Shown: piece after piece, positions 42,637 through 48,924 of the stretch
Position numbering within the stretch: position 1 is the first letter of the stretch
Layout of the letters: each line of letters opens with the position of its first letter
NCBI GenBank assembly: GCA_019232905.1
Contig: JAFANA010000003.1
Location: 1-48,924, forward strand
Length of the DNA: 48,924 bases
Direction of reading: 5' to 3'
Origin: Vulcanimicrobiota bacterium
GTDB taxonomy: Bacteria > Vulcanimicrobiota > Vulcanimicrobiia > Vulcanimicrobiales > Vulcanimicrobiaceae
Translations under genes and position numbers: made by a program
The notes under the pieces: generated by a model
Database searches by the model: none
The model's input: the letters and a program-made list of their open reading frames with translations, nothing else
What the model was told of the DNA's origin: nothing

Positions 42637-45108
42637 GTGAACACCGCTCAGCTATCGCCGTTTGGGGAGCTCTTGCGGGAGTACCGCGTCGCCGCCAAGC
42701 TGACTCAAGAAGCGCTTGCTGAGCGCGCCCGCATGAGCGTCGATGCAGTCAGCACACTCGAACGCGGAGCGCGGCTACGTCCCCGGCGCGCGACAATTGA
42801 ACTTCTCGCCGATGCTCTGTCACTCTCGCACGACCAGCGCCTTACATTGGAGCGCGCTGCACGCGTTCACGCGGCGGCTATACGGACGCGTTCTAAAGAA
42901 ATTAAGCGGGCAAGTAATCTTCCGGTCCAACTCTCAAGTTTTATTGGTCGCGCGCGTGACGTAACAACGGTCGAGGAGCTACTCGAGAATCAGCGCCTCG
43001 TTACACTGGTTGGGCCCGGCGGGATTGGTAAGACGCGCCTTGCTTTGCGCGCCGCCACACGTTTCGCTGCTGAGGGAGACTTCGACGGCATCTGGTTCGT
43101 GGATTTCTCGGTGATCGCCGACGGAACAATGGTCGTGATGAAGACTGCTTCCAGTATCGGCGTCGATCAGTGCCGGACGATAGACGCGCTGATCGGCTAT
43201 CTGCGATCGCAAGCGTTCTTGTTGATCTTCGACAATTGCGAGCACGTATTGGATTCTGTTGCACAGCTGGCCAACGCCGTCATATCGAGCTGCCCGGACG
43301 GGCGGATTTTGGCGACCAGCCGTCAAGCGCTTTCGCTGGAAAGTGAGAAGGTCTATCGCGTTCTTCCGCTGAGCGTTCCGCCGTACGAGACGCGCGGCGC
43401 GCTTTCGGTCAGCGACGCGCTAGAGTTCGATGCGATCCGGTTGTTCAAAGAGCGAGCTCAAGCCCGAGATAGCCATTTCAATCTGACCGACTCGCTCGTT
43501 CCCGCGCTAGCTGAAATCTGTCAGCGAGTCGATGGTATCGCTCTCGGCATCGAGCTTGCCGCAGCTCGTGCAAACGCATTTTCGCCGGCCACGATCGCTC
43601 GGCAAATTCGCGAGCATGTTTCGTTTTTGGATGCTGGAATTCGAATGTCGCCTCCTAGGCATAAGACGATGCGTGCCCTCTTCGACTGGAGTTATGACTT
43701 ACTCAACGGCCGCGAGCGTGAGCTATTTCGAAGGTCATCGATATTTGCCGGCGGCTTTACGCTCGATCTTATGTGCGATCTCTATGCTGAACACGATGAG
43801 GCAATCGATATCCCCGACGTGCTCGCATCGCTCGTTGATAAATCGTTCGTGCAATGTGACATATACAGTGAGCCGGCCCGCTACCGGCTGCTCGAGCCTG
43901 CTCGCCAATATGGGCGCGAGAAACTTCGTGAAAGCGGAGAAGAGAGCGCGACGGCACGATCACACGCGCTTGCGCTTCTCACTTTAGCCGAACGTTTCGA
44001 CGCCAGACTAGAACTGGTACCGGATCGTGACTGGGATGCTTACATTGAGCGAGAACGTGAGAACTTTCGCGCAGCCTTGGAATGGGCGATCGGACCGCTC
44101 GGCGCAGCTGATCTTGCGCAGCGTTTGGCCGCGTCAAGGGCGGCGTGCTACGGTGCATTTGTATGCGGCGATGTGGATAGGTTCATAGATGCAGCACTAA
44201 AAACGTGCGACGATTACACGCCGTCGCCCGTACGATCGAAGCTGGAACTCAATTCGGCACGCGCAGCTGTGGTGCTCCACGAGGACGCCGAAGCGAAACT
44301 CGATGCCGGCCGCCGTGCATTGAAGCTTCAGGAAGCACACAATCTGCCGGGAGTAGCGGCTGCACAATATTTGGTTGGGCGCGCGCTGCAAGAGAACGAT
44401 CGCTACGTGGAGGCAGAGGCTGCCCTGCGCGAAGCGCGCGCGACAGCGCGTTCCTGCGGCGCACTCACCGAATACACCTATGCAACCAGGTCCCTGGCTC
44501 TCGGGTGCATGGTCACGGGAGATCTTGGTGAGGCGCGCAGCCTGCTTTCCGAAGCGCTACGGTTGCACGAAGCCGCCGGCTGCAATCGCAACGCGACACT
44601 GGTAAAAACGACCCTCGCGGAGATCGAATTTACTGCAGGCAATATTGAAAAGGCGTTGCAGCTGGCCGAAGAGACGATCGACGTTTTTAAAGCTCGCAAC
44701 GATTCGTTACACCTCGCATACGCGTTTACCGACGTCTCAACGTATCTCTTGGGCTTAAGACGCTATGAGGAGGCTCGCACCCGAGCACATGAAGCGCTTC
44801 GTTGCGCGAGTGCGATCGGACAACGGAGATTTCAGGCGTTTGTATTGCTGAATCTTGCTGCTGTCGCGGCACATACAGATTGCAACAATGATGGGTGCGT
44901 CGCTGAACTTGCGGCTAACATCCTAGGATTTGTTGACGAAATGCAAAAACGCCAGCACTTCAATTGTGCGCTTCCGCAACAACAGGAGTACCAAAAGGCA
45001 CTTGCTGCTTTACGGGAAACGTTCGGAGAAGATCAGCTCAACAAGTTCATGGCTGCCGGCGCGCAATGGCCGGAAGAACGAGCCTTGGCGGAAGCGCTTG
45101 CATTGTAA
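42637..45108 (+). CDS. XRE HTH - NB-ARC ATPase - TPR regulator
   Basis: 823 residues. N-terminal XRE HTH (about 8-75): GELLREYRVAAKLTQEALAERA, DAVSTLERGARLRPRRATIE. NB-ARC/STAND ATPase (about 100-400) with Walker A VGPGGIGKT (126-133), Walker B FLLIFDNCEHV, sensor ILATSRQAL and winged-helix FDWSYDLLNGRERELFRRSSIFAGG. TPR-like helices from about 500 (AAVVLHEDAEAKLDAGRRALKLQ, YVEAEAALREARATARSCG). Such proteins are signal-dependent transcription factors. GTG start without a good ribosome site. Its base composition looks less GC-biased than its neighbours, hinting at transfer. It stands in front of an S9 peptidase gene on the same strand and remnants of a transport gene. Confidence 0.9.
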   Translation: MNTAQLSPFGELLREYRVAAKLTQEALAERARMSVDAVSTLERGARLRPRRATIELLADALSLSHDQRLTLERAARVHAAAIRTRSKEIKRASNLPVQLSSFIGRARDVTTVEELLENQRLVTLVGPGGIGKTRLALRAATRFAAEGDFDGIWFVDFSVIADGTMVVMKTASSIGVDQCRTIDALIGYLRSQAFLLIFDNCEHVLDSVAQLANAVISSCPDGRILATSRQALSLESEKVYRVLPLSVPPYETRGALSVSDALEFDAIRLFKERAQARDSHFNLTDSLVPALAEICQRVDGIALGIELAAARANAFSPATIARQIREHVSFLDAGIRMSPPRHKTMRALFDWSYDLLNGRERELFRRSSIFAGGFTLDLMCDLYAEHDEAIDIPDVLASLVDKSFVQCDIYSEPARYRLLEPARQYGREKLRESGEESATARSHALALLTLAERFDARLELVPDRDWDAYIERERENFRAALEWAIGPLGAADLAQRLAASRAACYGAFVCGDVDRFIDAALKTCDDYTPSPVRSKLELNSARAAVVLHEDAEAKLDAGRRALKLQEAHNLPGVAAAQYLVGRALQENDRYVEAEAALREARATARSCGALTEYTYATRSLALGCMVTGDLGEARSLLSEALRLHEAAGCNRNATLVKTTLAEIEFTAGNIEKALQLAEETIDVFKARNDSLHLAYAFTDVSTYLLGLRRYEEARTRAHEALRCASAIGQRRFQAFVLLNLAAVAAHTDCNNDGCVAELAANILGFVDEMQKRQHFNCALPQQQEYQKALAALRETFGEDQLNKFMAAGAQWPEERALAEALAL

Positions 45109-45112
45109 CATG

Positions 45113-45210
45113 TTAACGCGCGTCCCAGCTTGCTGCGTTGAACGCCATGCGTAGAGCGAAATCACAGGGACCTCGTCGTGTATGAATCGCGTCATCTCAT
45201 TGTCATCTTA
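45113..45210 (-). pseudogene. Remnant of an SBP family 5 peptide-binding protein (C-terminal end)
   Basis: The minus strand reads LRMAFNAASWDAR-stop at 45113-45154, near-identical to the end LRIPVNAANWDAR of the SBP at 48248, and in another frame IHDEVPVISLY, matching IHDDVPVIPLY of the same protein. Against the intact copy, 61 bp between two GTAG repeats (48286-48289 and 48347-48350) are deleted, which explains the frame change. No upstream part is left. Confidence 0.82.
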
Positions 45211-45377
45211 GGTCATTAACTCCGTACAAGGTGGAGTGTGAGCCGCTGGTGGTCGGCACGAAGCTCGTCCGATCTAAGCTGTAACGAAAACGATTGTCTC
45301 ATCGCTTCGTGGCGCGCGGGAGTTCGCGACTGTTGCCACCGAAGGTTCAAATGAGAGAACACACGGAGGACAGAGTT

Positions 45378-47549
45378 GTGAAGCGGTTTGCGTTGTTCGT
45401 TCTTGTTGCAGCACTTATGGGGGCAGCCGCGCCCGCACCGCCCCCGCAACCGCCGGTCCGCCCCGTTTCAAACACATACTTCGGAGTGACGGTGACTGAC
45501 CCGTACCGGTATTTCGAGAATCCGAACGATCCGGGGTTGGCCGCATACTTCGAAGCTCAGGGCTCGTACACGCGCAAAGTTCTCGATGACTTGCCCGGGC
45601 GCGCGGGGCTCGCAAAGCGCATCGTCGAGCTCGACAACGCAACGGAAACGGTTAGCTCGGTTACTCCGATCGGACAGATGTATCTATACGAAAAGCGTCC
45701 GCCGGGAATGAACACGACGCGGCTCTACGAGCGGGCAATGGCGGGTGGTCCGGAACGGTTGATTCTCAACCCGGACCGCTTTGCGACGGGTCCCAATCAG
45801 CACTTCACGATCGACTACTTCTCGCCGTCGCTCGACGGGGCATATGTCGGCGTGGGCGTTTCGGAGGGTGGATCCGAAAATACCGTGATGCACGTGATCG
45901 AAACGCGAAGCGGCCGTGTATTGCCCGACACGATAGATCGCGCGAAGTACGTTCCTCCCTCATGGCGCGGCGACGGACGTTCCTTTTACTACTTCCGCAC
46001 GCCGAAGTTGCCGCCGAATGCGCCGGAGAGCGAAAAGGACACGAAGGGCGTTGCCCGCCTGCATCGGCTGGGCACCGATCCTGAGAAGGACCCGGCGATC
46101 TTCGGCTACGGGCTCTCACGGAAGATTCCATTCGCTCCGGAAGACGGCGCGTTTATCGGTGTTTCACCGCGTTCGCCCTGGGCCGTCGCAATCGTCCAGC
46201 ACGGCGTTCAGAATGAGGTCGCCGTTTACGCCGCGCCGGCGGTTTCGGTCGTGAATGCAAATGCGCCTTGGCGGAAAATCGCCGACTATAGCGACGACGT
46301 GACCGACCTCGACGCTGTCGGCAATACGTTGTTTTTGAGTACGCACAAAGATGCGCCGCGGCACAAGATCATCGCAGTAGACTTGCGCAATCCCTCGCTT
46401 TCGTCGGCGAGCGTAGCCGTGGCGGAGTCGCAATCGGTTATTGAGGGAATGGCGTTGGCGGGCGACGGCGTCTATCTGCAAGATCTCGACGCCGGTCTTT
46501 CAAAACTGCGCCGCCTCGCGTTGAACGCTGATGGAACACCTTCGAAGATCACCGACGTACCGCTTCCATATGCGGGCGCGATTTCAGGCATCTCGTCCGA
46601 CCCCGTGACGCCCGGCGTTACGTTTTCGCTGCAATCTTGGACACAATCGCCACTCGTCTTCCATACCAACGAAGACGGAGGCGTCGCCGATACCGGATTG
46701 CGTCATAAGTCGCCCATCGACTACTCCGGAATAACGTCGCGCGAAGTTTTTGCGACGAGCGCCGATGGAACGAAGGTGCCGCTATCCATCGTCATGCGTA
46801 AGGAAAACGTGCTCGACGGAAGCCACTACACGATCGTCGATGGATATGGTGCCTATGGGATCGTAATCCGCCCGTCGTTTAGCGCAATGCGTCTTGCCTG
46901 GCTCGAGCGTGGCGGCATCTACGCCGAATGCCACGCGCGCGGTGGCGGTGAATACGGTGAAGATTGGCACTACGCCGCGCATATCGCGACGAAGCAGAAG
47001 ACAATAGACGATTTCGTTGCATGCGCGCAGTACCTCGTCGCCAACCGCTATACAACCTCGACGCATCTCGCGGGACAAGGTACGAGTGCGGGCGGCGTTA
47101 CGATCGGCAACGCGATCGTACAACACCCCGAGCTCTTTGCTGCTGCACTCGACGTCGTGGGCGACACCAATCCGACGCGTGACGAGTTTGCGGAAGGCGG
47201 TCCGGCAAACATTCCTGAGTTCGGTACGGTTACTGATCCGGTCGGCTTCAAGGCGCTATACGCGACGGATGCATACGTCCACATAAAAGACGGCGTTGCC
47301 TATCCTGCAGTCCTCGCCATCACCGGTGCAAACGACCCGCGCGTTTCGCCGTGGATCGTTGCAAAGTTTGCTGCACGATTGCAGGCGGCAACCTCCAGCG
47401 GAAAGCCGGTTCTCCTCCGCGTGGACTACGACGCCGGACACGGAATGCTCGGGAGCTCCCGCGCGCAAGCCGAGTCGCTTGCAACCGACGAATACAGTTT
47501 CTTGCTCTGGCAGTTCGGCGATCCGGCATTCGCAACGCACGTTCAATGA
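45378..47549 (+). CDS. S9 family prolyl oligopeptidase, secreted
   Basis: 723 residues. The signal peptide after GTG 45378 (MKRFALFVLVAALMGAAA) is followed by the S9A N terminus NTYFGVTVTDPYRYFENPND. The middle (about 120-420) is the beta-propeller (YFSPSLDGAYVGVGVSEGGSE, SWRGDGRSFYYFRTP). The C-terminal hydrolase: IVDGYGAYGIVIRPSF, ERGGIYAECHARGGGEYGEDWH, nucleophile in LAGQGTSAGGVTIG (Ser570), Asp653 in ITGANDPRVSP, His688 in DYDAGHGM. The usual GGSNGG nucleophile elbow is altered to GTSAGG, seen in some relatives. It cleaves prolyl bonds in short peptides. GGAGG lies about 8 nt before the GTG. The 269 bp upstream contain only the SBP remnant and no other clear signal. Confidence 0.93.
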   Translation: MKRFALFVLVAALMGAAAPAPPPQPPVRPVSNTYFGVTVTDPYRYFENPNDPGLAAYFEAQGSYTRKVLDDLPGRAGLAKRIVELDNATETVSSVTPIGQMYLYEKRPPGMNTTRLYERAMAGGPERLILNPDRFATGPNQHFTIDYFSPSLDGAYVGVGVSEGGSENTVMHVIETRSGRVLPDTIDRAKYVPPSWRGDGRSFYYFRTPKLPPNAPESEKDTKGVARLHRLGTDPEKDPAIFGYGLSRKIPFAPEDGAFIGVSPRSPWAVAIVQHGVQNEVAVYAAPAVSVVNANAPWRKIADYSDDVTDLDAVGNTLFLSTHKDAPRHKIIAVDLRNPSLSSASVAVAESQSVIEGMALAGDGVYLQDLDAGLSKLRRLALNADGTPSKITDVPLPYAGAISGISSDPVTPGVTFSLQSWTQSPLVFHTNEDGGVADTGLRHKSPIDYSGITSREVFATSADGTKVPLSIVMRKENVLDGSHYTIVDGYGAYGIVIRPSFSAMRLAWLERGGIYAECHARGGGEYGEDWHYAAHIATKQKTIDDFVACAQYLVANRYTTSTHLAGQGTSAGGVTIGNAIVQHPELFAAALDVVGDTNPTRDEFAEGGPANIPEFGTVTDPVGFKALYATDAYVHIKDGVAYPAVLAITGANDPRVSPWIVAKFAARLQAATSSGKPVLLRVDYDAGHGMLGSSRAQAESLATDEYSFLLWQFGDPAFATHVQ

Positions 47550-47665
47550 GCGCGAAACACGCGTTGCTTGAGTGCTAAACCAGTGGACTACGACGAGGTA
47601 GATACGATGCCTTTCTCGGGTACCAGGGCTGCTTCAACTGTGGAATATCCGGCGATACTTGCACC

Positions 47666-47794
47666 ATGGAACAGGAGCAACAGAAAACGCCCGAGCCACC
47701 TCAAACCGGCGAGAAGCCACCGGGTGACCCTACACAAGAAGAGATGCGACGTGCAGCAAAAGAGGCCGGTGACAACGACGAGAAGAGAAGTTGA
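47666..47794 (+). CDS. Possible 42-residue hydrophilic protein
   Basis: ATG 47666 to TGA 47794. Composition is strongly Glu/Gln/Lys/Pro-rich (MEQEQQKTPEPPQTGEKPPG at the start, EEMRRAAKEAGDNDEKRS at the end), plausible for an unstructured small protein and unlike a random frame, which in this genome would be Arg/Ala-rich. No Shine-Dalgarno; a GATACT 6 nt upstream of the ATG could be a -10 giving a leaderless start. Unknown function. Confidence 0.4.
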   Translation: MEQEQQKTPEPPQTGEKPPGDPTQEEMRRAAKEAGDNDEKRS

Positions 47795-47852
47795 CTATTC
47801 GCTAACAAGCACAGCCGTGCCCCACAGCCGAGCAATGCCGACCGGCTACTAG

Positions 47853-48077
47853 CTTGCCGCAACATCCAAAAACGGGCGCCTCGCGAGCGAAATCTCGGAA
47901 TCGCAACTCCTGGTCGTCCCCCGTGCCGGCCACATGGTGCATTACATAGCCAACGACACGATCGCTCAGACCATTGCGGTGATGGCAAATGCGAGAGGCG
48001 ATTACCGAGAGGAAAAAACCCGAGCGCAAGTCGGCGCGAACGGCGGGACCGACGAATGGAACCGAACGGGCGTGTGA
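47853..48077 (+). pseudogene. C-terminal fragment of an alpha/beta-hydrolase
   Basis: Open frame from just after a TAG at 47850 to TGA 48077, without a start codon. It contains LLVVPRAGHMVHYIANDTIAQTI, which is the catalytic-His strand and final helix of the alpha/beta-hydrolase fold (family pattern VVIPGAGHMVHYE.PD.V...I). All of the rest of the enzyme, including the nucleophile elbow, is absent, and the part after VMANARGD is out-of-family read-through. Confidence 0.55.
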
Positions 48078-48107
48078 ACCGCGCCCGCACGGCATCCTCG
48101 GTGATTT

Positions 48108-48209
48108 TCACGCGCGACGGTCTGCCCGCCTCAAGACAGCGCGAACGCGCGCGATCACTTCCTTCGGCGAAAACGGTTTTGCAAACCTAGTCGTCGGATC
48201 GACTTCGAC
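48108..48209 (-). pseudogene. C-terminal fragment of a response-regulator receiver domain
   Basis: Minus-strand frame ending at 48108 reads FAKPFSPKEVIARVRAVLRR followed by ADRRA and a stop. This is the beta5-alpha5 end of a CheY-like receiver (KPF with the conserved Lys, then the L.ARVRA.LRR helix typical of OmpR-type regulators). The phosphorylation site upstream and any DNA-binding domain downstream are missing, and the frame further upstream is broken. Confidence 0.6.
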
Positions 48210-48247
48210 CGCGTGCCTCCGGCGCTCCGCTCACGAAGACAAGGGGT

Positions 48248-48924
48248 CTAGCGCGCGTCCCAATTTGCTGCGTTGACCGGAATGCGTAGCATGTTGATTT
48301 GGTAACCGGTGACGCGTGTGTTGACGCCTTGTAAGTAGGCTTCGTAGTAGAGCGGAATCACGGGGACGTCGTCGTGGATGAGTTGCGCCATCTCATTGAA
48401 ATCGCGCTCACGCTGCGCTTGACTCGGCGTGCGGGCTTGATCGGCAACAAGCGCGTCGAAGCGTTTCGAACAGTAGAATGAATGATTTGACCCGCCGGGG
48501 ACGGCTTGTTCGCAGGTGAGATTCAACGACTGCTCGGGATCGCTTCCGCCGACCCACGTCTCGGTGACGATCGTAGCTTTGCCGCTGCGCAGCAACCCGG
48601 TGAAGCTAAACCATGTGCGAGTCGGATTCGTCTTTACCGTAAACGGGAATCCGGCCGCCGCGAGCTGCGTTTGCACGATCGTCGCGACGCGCACTTCGAT
48701 CGGATTCTCCGCATCGGCACCGATCAGGCCGGGCGGAGGATCGCTTAAGCCCGCCGCGGCGATCTCGCGCTTCGCTGCGGCAAGATCGTGGCGATTTGCT
48801 GGAATAGCGGGCGCATTCCACGTCACGATCGGCGGCGGCAAGAACGATGTGGCCGCCGGATACTGACCTTTCCAGGCGCGGGCGAGTTCAACCGGATCGA
48901 TCGCGCTTGCAATGGCGCGGCGGA
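48248..48924 (-). CDS. ABC transporter substrate-binding protein, family 5 (peptide type), 5' truncated by window
   Basis: The frame stays open to the last base, so only the C-terminal about 225 residues are present. RRAIASAIDPVELARAWKGQ followed by PAATSFLPP is the typical SBP_bac_5 hinge region; NPIEVRVATIVQTQLAAAGF is the conserved 'iaq.vq..L...Gi' helix; KATIVTETWVGGSDPEQSLN and MAQLIHDDVPVIPLYYEAYL are the last-lobe signatures. It would deliver oligopeptides, nickel or other solutes to an ABC importer, whose other genes may lie beyond the window. A decayed copy of its 3' end lies at 45113-45210. Confidence 0.93.
   Translation of the reverse strand, partial: RRAIASAIDPVELARAWKGQYPAATSFLPPPIVTWNAPAIPANRHDLAAAKREIAAAGLSDPPPGLIGADAENPIEVRVATIVQTQLAAAGFPFTVKTNPTRTWFSFTGLLRSGKATIVTETWVGGSDPEQSLNLTCEQAVPGGSNHSFYCSKRFDALVADQARTPSQAQRERDFNEMAQLIHDDVPVIPLYYEAYLQGVNTRVTGYQINMLRIPVNAANWDAR

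Larger units (their letters stand above)
47550..48247. other. Gene-fragment interval without an intact large gene
   Basis: The 698 bases between the S9 peptidase and the SBP gene hold one possible short gene (47666-47794) and two unrelated gene ends, an alpha/beta-hydrolase on plus and a response-regulator receiver on minus. Nothing convincing was seen in 47550-47665. Longer open frames here are antisense shadows. Confidence 0.6.

Noticed and set aside
45330-45377. GGTTCAAAT resembling a tRNA T-loop
   Set aside because: The flanking bases do not pair into a T stem and no acceptor, D or anticodon arm fits; it lies just upstream of the S9 start.
47701-48111. 136-residue minus-strand open frame
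   Set aside because: Ser/Arg-rich composition typical of shadow frames, and it is antisense to the recognisable alpha/beta-hydrolase fragment.
1-48924. CRISPR arrays, insertion sequences, rRNA, tRNA, origins and attachment sites
   Set aside because: No regularly spaced repeats, transposase or integrase genes, terminal inverted repeats or structured RNA genes were seen on either strand by reading.

Overview
The window is a GC-rich, gene-dense bacterial chromosome segment with about 40 protein genes, no rRNA or tRNA that I can see, no CRISPR array and no insertion sequence. Starts are often GTG or TTG. Many exported proteins are lipoproteins with a classical lipobox, and several carry beta-propeller or beta-helix folds. 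Gene families and the style of the lipoproteins (Ser/Thr/Pro-rich, with a 'RPAYVSPNT' motif) remind me of Candidatus Eremiobacterota or related uncultured soil phyla, but this is an impression from memory and is not proven by the sequence.

Layout. 1-8.6 kb: the 3' part of an MlrC-type (M81) metallopeptidase overlapping an XRE-cupin regulator; a VOC protein and a secreted HExxH peptidase behind a strong promoter with two dyads; a lipoprotein; a NIPSNAP protein; a penicillin-acylase-type Ntn hydrolase; tsaD; two small proteins. 8.7-13.2 kb: a tandem pair of large paralogous lipoproteins. 13.1-16.7 kb: a methionine operon (hom-metY-metX) preceded by a promoter, a 27-residue leader peptide packed with Met and Cys codons, and mutually exclusive antiterminator and terminator hairpins. 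This looks like ribosome-mediated methionine/cysteine attenuation and is the most interesting element of the window. 16.7-24.3 kb: a DUF2334 lipoprotein, a virginiamycin-B-lyase-like lipoprotein sharing a C-terminal domain with the tandem pair, an APC permease, a small secreted protein, a GNAT-PurN fusion and purM. 24.4-28.9 kb: pepA with its terminator, a decayed MFS exporter, a beta-helix lipoprotein and a MarR regulator. 29.0-33.9 kb: an ECF-like sigma factor directly abutting an RND pump, then a molybdate/tungstate-type binding protein and a molbindin, with no adaptor, TolC or ModBC gene in the window. 33.9-36.2 kb: an ArsR/AHSA1 pair divergent from a sugar porter, with an operator over the arsR start codon. 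36.1-39.9 kb: a MalT-like LuxR regulator coupled to a secreted sedolisin-type protease. 40.0-42.6 kb: an AraC-methyltransferase fusion, a small helical protein, panB and bluB. 42.6-48.9 kb: a more accessory-looking stretch with an XRE/NB-ARC/TPR regulator, an S9 prolyl oligopeptidase, and fragments of a peptide-binding protein, an alpha/beta-hydrolase and a response regulator, next to an intact but window-truncated SBP family 5 gene.

General architecture. Nearly every convergent gene pair overlaps at its 3' ends (4 to 50 bp), so mRNAs from facing genes must be complementary at their ends unless transcription stops inside coding sequence. Working themes are amino-acid, purine and cofactor biosynthesis (hom/metY/metX, purM/purN, panB, bluB), secreted hydrolases (M81, HExxH, penicillin acylase, S53, S9) and surface lipoproteins, each with local regulators.
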